A DNA stretch of 64,000 nucleotides from an uncultured Paracoccaceae bacterium. Its GTDB lineage: Bacteria; Pseudomonadota; Alphaproteobacteria; Rhodobacterales; Rhodobacteraceae. The translations under genes and the position numbers were made by a program. How positions within the stretch are numbered: position 1 is the stretch's first letter; every line of letters starts with the position of its first letter. The stretch is taken from positions 1 to 64,000 of the forward strand of contig CAKZXZ010000237.1 of NCBI GenBank assembly GCA_937883775.1, in the 5' to 3' direction. Shown in pieces: positions 1-6,810 of the stretch. Below the pieces are notes generated by a model, which did no database searches, had not been told where the DNA came from, and was given only the letters and a program-made list of their open reading frames with translations.

Positions 1-71
1 ACTACACCCTCGTGCGCAACGGCACCTGCATGAAGTGCAATACCTGCGGCGCCACAAGCGGCTGCAGTTAA
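1..71 (+). CDS. nrdJ: Vitamin B12-dependent ribonucleotide reductase, C-terminal end (partial)
   Basis: Only the last 22 codons lie in the window, read in the frame that starts at base 3. They end in VRNGTCMKCNTCGATSGCS followed by TAA. This Cys-rich tail with two CxxC-like pairs is the known C-terminus of class II (adenosylcobalamin-dependent) ribonucleotide reductases, where the cysteines re-reduce the active-site disulfide after each turnover. The enzyme makes deoxyribonucleotides without oxygen or a partner subunit. The N-terminal part lies outside the window. The next gene in the same direction is 220 bp away and a hairpin stands between them. Confidence 0.85.
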   Translation, partial: YTLVRNGTCMKCNTCGATSGCS

Positions 72-83
72 GAAATTGGGAGT

Positions 84-113
84 GGGGAAGAAGTGTTGTA
101 CCACCTCTTCCCC
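84..113 (+). terminator. Hairpin just after nrdJ
   Basis: An 8-bp perfect stem, GGGGAAGA paired with TCTTCCCC, stands 12 bp after the nrdJ stop codon. No T-tract follows, so it may be a rho-assisted 3' end or an mRNA-stabilising hairpin, not a classical intrinsic terminator. Confidence 0.45.
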
Positions 114-292
114 GCTTGCCCCAAGCCTAAACAGCGTGGGCAAAGGGCTAAGCTATTCGGCCAAGCGGGCCGATGGAAAGAAGGAGAAACACGGTTCGGA
201 ATAGGGATCAATGACGCGCTGCTAACTCACAGGAAATACAGGGATATACATTTTTATCCACGAGCTGCCTGTGGAAAAGAGGAGTGATTATC

Positions 293-436
293 ATGTCACG
301 ACGCAAGAATTCGGAGGTAACGAGCGCTAAAGCTGCATCTGCTGCATCTAAAGTTCTCAGAAATCCGAAATCCTCAAAGGCTGCGAAAACTGCAGCAGCG
401 TCGGCGCTGACCCAGCGACCGAACCGAAAAAAGTAA
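293..436 (+). CDS. Small basic Ala/Lys-rich protein, 47 aa
   Basis: This ATG ORF encodes 47 residues. It starts MSRRKNSEVTSAKAASAASK and ends SALTQRPNRKK, and is rich in Ala, Ser and Lys/Arg. A good ribosome-binding site (AGAGGAGTGA) precedes the ATG. Similar short proteins with an AAS-KVLR-SKAAK-AAASAL pattern occur in many bacteria as conserved proteins of unknown role; I recognise the pattern but know no function. There is no signal peptide or membrane segment, and the charge pattern would suit nucleic-acid binding, which is speculation. The gene is followed by a structured 3' region and a clear intrinsic terminator, so it is probably monocistronic. Confidence 0.7.
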   Translation: MSRRKNSEVTSAKAASAASKVLRNPKSSKAAKTAAASALTQRPNRKK

Positions 437-551
437 CAGTGCGCTAAAACGTGCTGCTATCCGGGGCGGGTGCGCTCGCCCCTGACGACGCTCAGGCCGC
501 AGGCAGAAACCGGGCGGTACACCAGAATGAGCCTGAGTGGCGAGACTTACA
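437..551 (+). other. Structured 3' region of the 47-aa gene, possible sRNA
   Basis: This stretch has no ORF but holds nested inverted repeats. One is GGGGCG pairing with CGCCCC across an 8-base loop at 466-485; the short pair CTGA/TCAG follows at 483-494. It ends directly at the intrinsic terminator at 552-578. That is the layout of a long structured 3' UTR or a small RNA cut from the mRNA. I could not match it to a known RNA family; the SRP RNA core sequence is absent. Confidence 0.35.
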
Positions 552-578
552 GGGGGGCCTTTATGGCTCCCCTTTTTT
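552..578 (+). terminator. Intrinsic terminator
   Basis: GGGGGGCC pairs with GGCTCCCC (one G-T wobble) around the loop TTTAT, followed by six T. It is the clearest terminator in the first kilobase and most likely ends transcription of the 47-aa gene. Confidence 0.8.
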
Positions 579-836
579 CTTAGCTTTTCAGCGTAGCTGA
601 AACGCGTCACCCGATAAGTGAATTGCGGAGCAAATCACTGAAAGGTCAGCAGCGCTGAAACGCGTGCGCTGTCATTGACGGGCTTCATCCGAAGGCGACT
701 TGGCTGCAATGCAGCAATAGAGGTTTTGCGCTTTGGCTGCGCCAAATCGCGATGCTGGGGGCTTTGCCCCCAGACCCCCAGGATATTTCAAAAAAGCGAA
801 AGAAGGGCGCACGGCCTTCACGCAGTGTATTACGGC
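579..836. other. Intergenic stretch with a GGGGGC hairpin motif
   Basis: No gene is visible between the terminator and the sigma-factor stop codon. At 755-773 CTGGGGGC pairs with GCCCCCAG around TTT, followed by CAGACCCCCAGGATATTT. This is a version of the 'gaccccc-gggatattt' boilerplate that I recall seeing repeatedly between genes in Rhodobacterales genomes. It could serve as a bidirectional 3' end for the sigma-factor mRNA. Confidence 0.5.
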
Positions 837-1346
837 TTAGCTGTCGCGCGGTGTCAGCAGCGCGGCAACCGCTGTGCCATCGGGCAGCTCAAGCGCGTCG
901 CGCAGGTGGGATCTGGCGCGGGCCAGTTTGGACATGACCGTGCCTTGTGGCAGGCCAAGCCGTGTGGCGATCTGGGCGTAGCTTTCGCCTTGAACCGCGA
1001 AGGCGCGCAGGATTGTGGCCTGATCGGTGGGCAGATCCGCCAAGGCTGCTTGCACATCGCGCAGCATCAGGCGGTCTTCGGCCTCGCCGGGGGCGGTGGG
1101 TTCAACGGCGCTTTCTTCGGCTTTTTCGGCCGGGCGCCGTAGACGATTGCGCAATGCGGCGTGAAGGTAGGGGCGCAGATCCTCAATCGGTCCGCGGGCG
1201 CGGCACCTTCGCAGGGTGCTGAGCAAGACGTCCTGTACCACGTCTTCGGCTTCCTGCGCGTCGCGTCCGATATGCCGGGCCAGCCGCACAAGATCAGGTG
1301 TGAGGGCGGCCATATCCTGTTCAAACTTGGTGCTGTGCACGTTCAT
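837..1346 (-). CDS. ECF-type RNA polymerase sigma factor
   Basis: The 169-residue product has a sigma-70 region 2 near residues 10-75 (LVRLARHIGRDAQEAEDVVQ, with the acidic DVVQDVLL helix). Region 4 lies near residues 105-160 (LADLPTDQATILRAF, then the helix-turn-helix YAQIATRLGLPQGTVMSKL). Length and layout fit an extracytoplasmic-function sigma factor. An in-frame upstream extension exists, but the ATG at 1346 has an AAGGAGA box 8 bases before it and begins MNVHSTKFEQ, so I take that start. It faces a secreted EF-hand protein gene across 261 bp. No anti-sigma gene adjoins it in this window, so how its activity is held is unknown. Confidence 0.9.
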   Translation of the reverse strand: MNVHSTKFEQDMAALTPDLVRLARHIGRDAQEAEDVVQDVLLSTLRRCRARGPIEDLRPYLHAALRNRLRRPAEKAEESAVEPTAPGEAEDRLMLRDVQAALADLPTDQATILRAFAVQGESYAQIATRLGLPQGTVMSKLARARSHLRDALELPDGTAVAALLTPRDS

Positions 1347-1607
1347 GGCTGTCTCCTTGGTAAGGCTTGCGTGATATAAATGGCGGTCTGTTTCGACCTC
1401 GCAAGCTGGGGGATTCCCGCCAAAACCGCTAAATCCGCCTTTTTGCGCGACCCCTCGCGCATTGTGTCGCACCGCATCGGCAAGCCCTCGCGCGCAGTCC
1501 GTCTGCGGGGCCAAGCGCGGGAATAATGATCGCTCTGGCGGCTTTATCCTTGTGAAGGCGCACAACACGCCCTTCATCAACAAGATGCAAATCAAGGAGT
1601 TTTGCAG
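1347..1607. promoter_or_regulatory. Divergent control region, sigma factor / EF-hand gene
   Basis: The region holds the promoters for two divergent genes. The octamer GCGGGAAT occurs once on each strand, pointing towards each gene (minus strand 1413-1420, plus strand 1517-1524). A GGGAAT-like -35 element is a common style for ECF sigma promoters, so both genes may be read by the encoded sigma factor. The -10 parts do not obviously match, so this stays an inference. Confidence 0.35.
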
Positions 1608-1853
1608 ATGAAAACCATGACCCTGACACTTGCTGGCCTGACGGCTTTGGCACTTTCCACAACAGCTTTCGCCCAATCCGACATCGACACCGATGGCGAC
1701 GGCGTGATGAGCATGGAAGAGCTTCAAGTGGCATATCCCACGCTGAGCGAAGATCTTTTCGCCGCGATGGACGCCAATGGCGATGGCTCAATCGATGCGG
1801 ATGAATTCCAGGCTGCTCAGGATGCTGCAGTTCTGCCCGTCACGGACGGCTAA
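1608..1853 (+). CDS. Secreted EF-hand calcium-binding protein
   Basis: The 81-residue product has a Sec signal peptide (MKTMTLTLAGLTALALSTTA, cleavage expected after AFA). Two canonical EF-hand loops follow, DTDGDGVMSMEE and DANGDGSIDADE, both with Asp/Asn at positions 1, 3 and 5 and Glu at 12, so both should bind calcium. The mature protein would be a small periplasmic calmodulin-like domain of about 58 residues. The start at 1608 is fixed by AAGGAG ten bases upstream. It is divergent from an ECF sigma gene, which suggests a shared envelope or calcium response. A strong terminator follows at 1914. Confidence 0.85.
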   Translation: MKTMTLTLAGLTALALSTTAFAQSDIDTDGDGVMSMEELQVAYPTLSEDLFAAMDANGDGSIDADEFQAAQDAAVLPVTDG

Positions 1854-1913
1854 GATCCTCCCGACAGACCGTCGCCCGATTGCCTCTTGCGGGGGGCGGT
1901 AGGTCAGATCTTG

Positions 1914-1948
1914 AAAGGCCACATCCCCATGGTGTGGCCTTTCTTGTA
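1914..1948 (+). terminator. Intrinsic terminator after the EF-hand gene
   Basis: A perfect 10-bp stem, AAAGGCCACA with TGTGGCCTTT, encloses a 9-base loop and runs into TTTCTTGT. It lies 60 bp after the EF-hand stop codon. Confidence 0.85.
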
Positions 1949-1979
1949 TTCTGAGCCCTATTGATCGTGTCACGATGAC

Positions 1980-2357
1980 ATGTCGGCTATCATGTCTGGA
2001 TCAGATCGCCTTTATCACGTCATCTGGATGTCGCGCCCGCTGATGCAGGCTACCAAAACCTGTGCTGCCAAGGCGATCAAAGCCGAAGTTAGGCGCGCCA
2101 AGGCAAAGGGCCAGCCCGTGATTGCCTTGCGTCAGGCATGGCCGATCCCGTCCACAAAGCGGCTCGCGCGCTTGCTGATAAAAGGGCAGGGCATCGCAGG
2201 CCTTGATGACACCTACTATATGGTAAAGACCGCCGTCGCGGCACGCCTGCGTGGTTACGATGTTGCGCGGCTCACCAAGGCGGTTTTACCCGCAGATCTG
2301 GAGGCTGCACCCGTGACGTTCAAACGATTGGCAAAGGCAGGCGTTCCCCTAGGCTGA
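1980..2357 (+). CDS. Conserved-looking basic protein of unknown function
   Basis: The ORF could encode 125 residues and is strongly basic (AIKAEVRRAKAKGQPVIALR, then STKRLARLLIKGQG). No signal peptide, membrane segment or domain I can name is present. Starts at 1980, 1992 (MSGSDRLYHV) or 2028 (MSRPLMQATK) are all possible, and none has a clear ribosome-binding site. It ends 8 bp before the convergent ilvH stop. Codon use looks normal for the region and there is no better ORF on the other strand, so it is probably a real gene, but its function cannot be read from sequence. Confidence 0.5.
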   Translation: MSAIMSGSDRLYHVIWMSRPLMQATKTCAAKAIKAEVRRAKAKGQPVIALRQAWPIPSTKRLARLLIKGQGIAGLDDTYYMVKTAVAARLRGYDVARLTKAVLPADLEAAPVTFKRLAKAGVPLG

Positions 2358-2364
2358 GGCGGCT

Positions 2365-2928
2365 TTACTGCGCGCCGCGTGACAAGGCCGCGACGCCGGT
2401 GCGGGCCACCTCTTGCAGGCCCAAAGGCCGCATCAGATCGGCAAAGGCGTCGATCTTCTTGGGATCACCGGTGATTTCAAAGACAAAGCTTTCCAGCGTG
2501 CTGTCCACGACGTTGGCGCGGAAAATCTCGGCCAGACGCAACGCTTCAATGCGCTTGTCGCCCGTGCCTGCAACCTTGAACATCGCCAGTTCCCGCTCCA
2601 CCGCGGGGCCTTCAACGGTCAGGTCATGCACCTCATGTACCGACACGATCCGCCCCAACTGCGCCTTGATCTGCACGATCACCTGAGGCGTCCCCGTCGT
2701 TACAATCGTGATCCGCGACAGATGCCCTTCGTGATCCACCTCAGCGACCGTGAGGCTTTCAATATTGTACCCACGCCCCGAGAACAGCCCTATGACACGC
2801 GCCAGCACGCCCGGCTCGTTCTCGACAATCGCAGCCAGCGTATGCCGTTCCTGCACGTCGCTAAATGTGGGCCGTAGGTTATAGGCGGAATGGCTCGTGG
2901 AGCCCTTTTTGATCTTAAGTGGGGACAT
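2365..2928 (-). CDS. ilvH: Acetolactate synthase small (regulatory) subunit
   Basis: The 187-residue product regulates acetohydroxyacid synthase, the first common enzyme of isoleucine and valine synthesis. An ACT domain near residues 28-100 carries HTLAAIVENEPGVLARVIGL and the loop SGRGYNIESLTV, the valine-binding fold. The C-terminal AHAS small-subunit domain follows (EGPAVERELAMFKV onwards). An upstream in-frame ATG at 2958 exists, but the ATG at 2928 (MSPLKIKKGS) has AGGACG at a good distance and matches the usual length. It lies 60 bp after ilvI with no promoter between, so the pair is one operon under the ilvI attenuator. Confidence 0.96.
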   Translation of the reverse strand: MSPLKIKKGSTSHSAYNLRPTFSDVQERHTLAAIVENEPGVLARVIGLFSGRGYNIESLTVAEVDHEGHLSRITIVTTGTPQVIVQIKAQLGRIVSVHEVHDLTVEGPAVERELAMFKVAGTGDKRIEALRLAEIFRANVVDSTLESFVFEITGDPKKIDAFADLMRPLGLQEVARTGVAALSRGAQ

Positions 2929-2988
2929 ATCCGTCGTCCTCGTCAGAGAAAGACCCAAGGCCGCAATCAGCCTCGGGTCGATAAGAAA

Positions 2989-4740
2989 TTACACCAGCAC
3001 CGACCCCTTGGCATCAATCGCGCCTTGGGTTTCAGCCTCGCCCAGAAGCATTTCGTTATGGGCCTTGCCAGACGGGATCATCGGGAAGCAGTTCTCGTGC
3101 TTTTCAACCAGACAATCGAAGATCACCGGACCGTCATAGGCCAGCATTTCCTTGATCGCCTCGTCCAGATCATCGGCATTGTCACAAAGGATCCCCTTAG
3201 CGCCAAACGCCTCGGCCAGCTTGACGAAATCGGGCAGGGCTTCAGACCAGCTGTGCGAATAGCGCTCCCCATGCAGCAGTTCTTGCCACTGGCGGACCAT
3301 GCCCAGACGCTCGTTGTTGAGGATGAACTGCTTGACGGGCAGGCGGTATTGAACGGCGGTGCCCATCTCCTGCATGTTCATCAGCCACGACGCCTCGCCA
3401 GCCACGTTAATCACAAGGCTCTCGGGATGCGCCACCTGCACACCGATGGAGGCAGGCGTCCCATACCCCATCGTTCCCAGACCGCCCGAGGTCATCCAGC
3501 GGTTGGGATCCTCGAACCCCAGATACTGCGCGGCCCACATCTGGTGTTGGCCCACCTCAGTCGTGATGTAGCGGTCATGGCCCTTGGTCAGCTCTTCCAA
3601 ACGCTGCAACGCATATTGCGGTTTGATCGTCTTGCCTTGTTGCTTGAACTTCAGGCAATCGACCTTGCGCCATTCGTTGATCTGATCCCACCACTTGGCC
3701 AGACCTTCCTTGTTGGTCTTGCGCCCCTTGGCCTTCCAGACCCGCAACACGTCCTCCAGAACATGCGCGATATCGCCCAGGATCGGGACATCCACGCGGA
3801 TCACCTTGTTGATGGACGAGGGGTCAATATCGATATGCGCCTTCTTGGACTTCGGGCTAAACGCATCAATGCGCCCCGTAATCCGGTCATCAAACCGCGC
3901 GCCGACGTTAATCATCAGATCGCAATCATGCATCGCCATATTGGCTTCATAAAGCCCGTGCATGCCCAGCATGCCCAGCCAGTTCTTGCCGGACGCGGGG
4001 TAGCACCCCAGACCCATCAGCGTCGAGGTGATCGGGAAATCCGTGGCCGCCACCAGCTCACGCAGCAACTGCGTCGCCGCCAGACCGGAATTGATGACAC
4101 CACCGCCAGTATAGAAAACCGGCTTCTTGGCGGTCATCATCAGATCAACCAGCTTTTCGATCTCGGCCATATCGCCTTTGACCTGTGGGTTGTAATGCGT
4201 CTGCACCTGCTCCGGCGGCGTGTAGCTGCCATTGGCAAATTGCACGTCCTTCGGAATATCAACCAGCACCGGCCCAGGCCGCCCCGAGGTCGCCACATGG
4301 AACGCCTCATGGATCACGCCAGAAAGATTATCCGTCTCCTTCACCAGCCAGTTATGCTTGGTGCAAGGCCGCGTGATGCCCACCGTATCGGCCTCTTGAA
4401 ACGCGTCCGAGCCGATCATGAACGTGGGCACTTGCCCCGTCAGAACGATGATCGGAATGCTGTCCATCAGCGCATCCGTCAGGCCGGTCACTGCATTGGT
4501 CGCACCGGGACCAGATGTTACCAGCACGACACCGGGCTTGCCGGTCGCACGTGCATAGCCTTCAGCGGCATGGGTCGCGCCTTGCTCGTGGCGCACGAGG
4601 ATATGCTTGATGTCGTTTTGCTGAAAGATCTCGTCATAAATCGGTAGCACAGCGCCGCCGGGATATCCGAATACCGTATCCACACCCTGATCCTTCAGGG
4701 CTTGGACAACCATTTTCGCTCCGGTCATTTGACGTGTCAT
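2989..4740 (-). CDS. ilvI: Acetolactate synthase large (catalytic) subunit
   Basis: This thiamine-diphosphate enzyme condenses pyruvate with pyruvate or 2-oxobutyrate. It has the usual three parts: an N-terminal TPP-pyrimidine domain with the catalytic Glu in RHEQGATHAAEGYAR (about residue 52), a central FAD-binding domain, and a C-terminal TPP-pyrophosphate domain. In the last, the usual GDG(S) start of the metal/TPP motif reads AGEASWLMNMQE, so the first metal ligand is Glu (codon at 3394-3396). The following NNERLGMVRQWQ is normal. I chose the ATG at 4740 (MTRQMTGAKM, 583 aa) because GGAG stands 9 bases upstream; the ORF extends to an ATG at 4767 without a clear ribosome-binding site. It is preceded by a leader peptide and attenuator. 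Confidence 0.96.
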   Translation of the reverse strand: MTRQMTGAKMVVQALKDQGVDTVFGYPGGAVLPIYDEIFQQNDIKHILVRHEQGATHAAEGYARATGKPGVVLVTSGPGATNAVTGLTDALMDSIPIIVLTGQVPTFMIGSDAFQEADTVGITRPCTKHNWLVKETDNLSGVIHEAFHVATSGRPGPVLVDIPKDVQFANGSYTPPEQVQTHYNPQVKGDMAEIEKLVDLMMTAKKPVFYTGGGVINSGLAATQLLRELVAATDFPITSTLMGLGCYPASGKNWLGMLGMHGLYEANMAMHDCDLMINVGARFDDRITGRIDAFSPKSKKAHIDIDPSSINKVIRVDVPILGDIAHVLEDVLRVWKAKGRKTNKEGLAKWWDQINEWRKVDCLKFKQQGKTIKPQYALQRLEELTKGHDRYITTEVGQHQMWAAQYLGFEDPNRWMTSGGLGTMGYGTPASIGVQVAHPESLVINVAGEASWLMNMQEMGTAVQYRLPVKQFILNNERLGMVRQWQELLHGERYSHSWSEALPDFVKLAEAFGAKGILCDNADDLDEAIKEMLAYDGPVIFDCLVEKHENCFPMIPSGKAHNEMLLGEAETQGAIDAKGSVLV

Positions 4741-4781
4741 AGCTTTGTGCTCCATCTCTGACGTCATTCTTTTTTACACAC

Positions 4782-4851
4782 AAAAAAGCCCCCGAGGATA
4801 TCGGAGGCGCATGGGGTCCCATTTGGGTGTCCGGTTCACCGGCCCATGCGC
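4782..4851 (-). promoter_or_regulatory. ilvIH transcription attenuator (terminator and competing antiterminator)
   Basis: Read on the minus strand, GCCTCCGA (4808-4801) pairs with TCGGGGGC (4795-4788) and runs into six T (4787-4782): an intrinsic terminator 40 bp before ilvI. The 5' arm of that stem overlaps a competing hairpin in which GCGCATGGG (4851-4843, inside the leader-peptide codons) pairs with CCCATGCGC (4815-4807). A ribosome stalled on the leader's Ile-Val-Val-Leu-Val codons leaves the first arm free and favours the second hairpin. A ribosome reaching the stop codon covers it and lets the terminator form. This is the logic of classical amino-acid attenuation. Confidence 0.85.
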
Positions 4852-4886
4852 TTTTTTCCTACTAGTACGACAATGAAAGGCATCAT
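4836..4886 (-). CDS. ilvIH leader peptide, 16 aa
   Basis: The peptide MMPFIVVLVGKKRMGR is encoded upstream of the attenuator, with the strong ribosome-binding site AAAGGAGCTG directly before ATGATG. Five consecutive branched-chain residues (Ile-Val-Val-Leu-Val) form the control codons. The reading frame closes with TGA inside the region that folds, as needed for attenuation. The peptide itself is unlikely to have any other role. Confidence 0.85.
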   Translation of the reverse strand: MMPFIVVLVGKKRMGR

Positions 4887-4907
4887 CAGCTCCTTTGTGT
4901 GAGGCGG

Positions 4908-4936
4908 ACATTAGGTTGGGCTTTCTGGGCCGTCAA
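4908..4936 (-). promoter_or_regulatory. Promoter of the ilv leader and ilvIH
   Basis: On the minus strand, TTGACG (4936-4931) and TAATGT (4913-4908) are separated by exactly 17 bp, a good housekeeping-sigma promoter. Transcription would start near 4901, giving a 5' leader of only about 15 bases before the leader-peptide ATG. Confidence 0.75.
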
Positions 4937-5254
4937 CAGGCAAAGCTCTGAATAATCTGTCGCAGGGTGATTATTTTGCGAAATTTTATATCCCAACCTG
5001 CTCCTCGCACATCATAACCGCAAATCTGACCCGCCGATTTGATCCAAATATCCCCGCTGGCGGCACAAAAAATGAAATGCCCCGCAGCAGCGCGAACGCA
5101 TCAGGCGAGACATCTGCGCCATAATCTCGCGAAACGAGAGCTTGAAAGCGACTAGCGCAGATGCAGTGAAGGACCGTTTCGAGCCCTTGTTGACCGATGC
5201 TGCGGCATCGATGAACGACCGCTCCGGTCAAGTTCCTTGCATATTTTGTATCAT
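4937..5254. other. Gene-free stretch with a dispersed repeat
   Basis: No convincing gene lies between the ilv promoter and the dmeR operator. Bases 5161-5223 match 25142-25204, gap-free, at 44 of 63 positions by hand count, including the 15-base identical core ACCGATGCTGCGGCA. The match is on the same strand and both copies lie 70-125 bp upstream of a plus-strand gene. It looks like a dispersed non-coding repeat or the relic of one. Confidence 0.5.
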
Positions 5255-5276
5255 GTAGTATACCCCCCTATGCTAT
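5255..5276 (+). promoter_or_regulatory. Operator for the DmeR metal repressor
   Basis: Two AT-rich half-sites, GTAGTATA and TATGCTAT, form an imperfect inverted repeat around a run of six C. RcnR/FrmR/DmeR-type repressors are known to bind this architecture (C- or G-tract between inverted ATAGTAT-like arms). It lies 18 bp before the dmeR start codon, so binding would block transcription of dmeR-dmeF. Confidence 0.8.
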
Positions 5277-5293
5277 ATTATGAGGAACGGTAT

Positions 5294-5566
5294 ATGGGTC
5301 ATCTCAGTCGTGACAACTCCAAATTGATTGCTCGCCTGCGCCGGATCAAAGGCCAGGTTGAAGGCGTCGAACGTGCGTTGGAAGCAGATGCTGGCTGTAC
5401 TGAGGTGCTGCGTCAGATCGCCTCCATTCGTGGTGCCATGACCGGCCTAACAAACGAAGTCTTTGAAGAACATCTGCGCAACCATGTTGTTGAGGCCGCT
5501 GACAATGCCGCGCGGGAGAAAGGTGCCGAAGAGATGATCCAGATATTGAAATCCTATCTCAAATGA
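5294..5566 (+). CDS. dmeR: CsoR/RcnR-family metal-responsive repressor
   Basis: The 90-residue all-helical repressor begins MGHLSRDNSK after a GAGGAACGGT ribosome-binding site; an in-frame extension to 5237 lies inside the operator and is rejected. His3, Cys35, His60 and His64 are all present. That is the ligand set described for the Ni/Co sensor RcnR, and it differs from the Cys-His-Cys set of copper CsoR. It overlaps or adjoins a cation diffusion facilitator gene, matching the known dmeRF operons of rhizobia, where metal binding (Co, Ni) releases DNA. Formaldehyde sensing (FrmR) is a less likely alternative, because no formaldehyde dehydrogenase gene is near. Confidence 0.85.
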   Translation: MGHLSRDNSKLIARLRRIKGQVEGVERALEADAGCTEVLRQIASIRGAMTGLTNEVFEEHLRNHVVEAADNAAREKGAEEMIQILKSYLK

Positions 5567-5595
5567 TGGGCACGAGTGTACCAAAAGGCGGAGGT

Positions 5596-6543
5596 ATGCG
5601 CGAAAGACCAGTTGCACCGTTCGAACATGACCATGTGTTTCTTGGAGCCAATCAGGAGCGCAACGAGCGACGGGTTTGGTTGGTCATCGCCCTGACCGCC
5701 AGCATGATGGTCGTGGAGATCACCGCGGGTCACTGGTTTGGCTCGATGGCATTGATCGCCGACGGGTGGCACATGTCCACACATGCGGCGGCCATGCTGA
5801 TTGCAGTACTTGCATATCGCTTTGCCCGAAAAAACGCGAATAATCGGACCTTCACGTTTGGCACAGGCAAAGTCGGCGATCTTGCAGGGTTTGCCAGTGC
5901 CGTGATCCTGGCGCTAATCGCGGTGTTGATCGGGTGGGAGAGCTTTCAAAGGCTTGTTGAGCCCGTTCCGATCAGCTTTGACCAGGCGATTTTGGTGGCG
6001 GTGATCGGATTGGTCGTGAACCTGCTAAGCGCATGGCTGTTGCGCGATGATCATGATCACCATCATCATGGATACGGTCACCAGCACCCCGATCACCACC
6101 ATGGCCAGGAGCAAGACAACAACCTACGAGCGGCATACTTGCATGTACTGGCAGACGCCCTGACATCCGTTCTGGCGATCGTCGCCCTGCTTTTAGGCCG
6201 GGTCTATGGTTGGTTCTGGGCGGACCCGGTGATGGGTATTGTGGGAGCTCTTGTCATTTCGCGCTGGTCTTGGGGGTTGATTAAAGACGCTGGCGGCGTG
6301 CTCCTAGATCGTGTTCCAGATGGTGGGCACATAGAGGCCGAAGTGCGAGAAGTCATCGAAAGCAGTACGGACAGGGTCACCGACCTACATATCTGGCAGG
6401 TCGGTCCCGGGCACTACTCGGTTATCGCGGCGATCACCTCAGATGCACCTAGGACGGTCTCTGAATACAAAGCGAAGTTGGATCACATCAAACACGTGTC
6501 TCACACCACCGTGGAAGTGCATAACGTCGGCCTGGTGGCATAA
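5596..6543 (+). CDS. dmeF: Cation diffusion facilitator, cobalt/nickel efflux
   Basis: The 315-residue inner-membrane transporter has six predicted helices and exchanges divalent metal for protons. The paired HxxxD metal sites of the CDF family are visible in helix 2 (ALIADGWHMSTHAAAM) and helix 5 (YLHVLADALTSVLA). A His-rich cytoplasmic loop (about 11 His between residues 150 and 175) separates helices 4 and 5. The C-terminal cytoplasmic domain carries DRVTDLHIWQVGPGHYS. I prefer the start at 5596 (MRERPVAPFE) because AAGGCGGAGGT precedes it; an ATG at 5563 overlaps the dmeR stop. Coupling to dmeR points to cobalt or nickel, but zinc cannot be excluded from sequence alone. Confidence 0.88.
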   Translation: MRERPVAPFEHDHVFLGANQERNERRVWLVIALTASMMVVEITAGHWFGSMALIADGWHMSTHAAAMLIAVLAYRFARKNANNRTFTFGTGKVGDLAGFASAVILALIAVLIGWESFQRLVEPVPISFDQAILVAVIGLVVNLLSAWLLRDDHDHHHHGYGHQHPDHHHGQEQDNNLRAAYLHVLADALTSVLAIVALLLGRVYGWFWADPVMGIVGALVISRWSWGLIKDAGGVLLDRVPDGGHIEAEVREVIESSTDRVTDLHIWQVGPGHYSVIAAITSDAPRTVSEYKAKLDHIKHVSHTTVEVHNVGLVA

Positions 6544-6810
6544 CCCCTCATCGTTTGCAGGGACGCGATGTTGTCAATGTAGCGGCAATTTGCGCAAGCA
6601 CAGCGAAATGGCGGTTTGTCCGCATTCGCTGAGTTCGTACGAAATACGATGAATGCCCTTGTCTACCAGACCGGCCATTTTGTAACGAGCGCGGCGAAGG
6701 TGCCAAGAGAGCACAGAGTGCTGAATGCTGCGCAGCGCACGAATGGCGGCATGCTCTACTGGCCGCAGAGACGAAGCACTGTGTTTGCGCCTCGTCGCTG
6801 CAATCTGTGT
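6544..6810. other. Gene-free stretch
   Basis: No supportable gene. ORFs on either strand here have no ribosome-binding site and no recognisable protein. Around 6715-6755 there is a weak resemblance (ATGCTGCGCAGCGCACGAATGGC) to the dispersed repeat seen at 5161 and 25142. Confidence 0.4.

Noticed and set aside
437-551. Signal recognition particle RNA
   Set aside because: The conserved SRP core with the GGAA tetraloop and GUCAGG-type motif is missing.
2890-4647. 585-codon open frame on the plus strand opposite ilvI
   Set aside because: It is the antisense shadow of a clear acetolactate synthase gene, rich in His, Arg and Gln, with no domain and no ribosome-binding site.
4986-5231. 81-codon minus-strand frame between ilvIH and dmeR
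   Set aside because: No ribosome-binding site, no family resemblance, and it overlaps the dispersed non-coding repeat.
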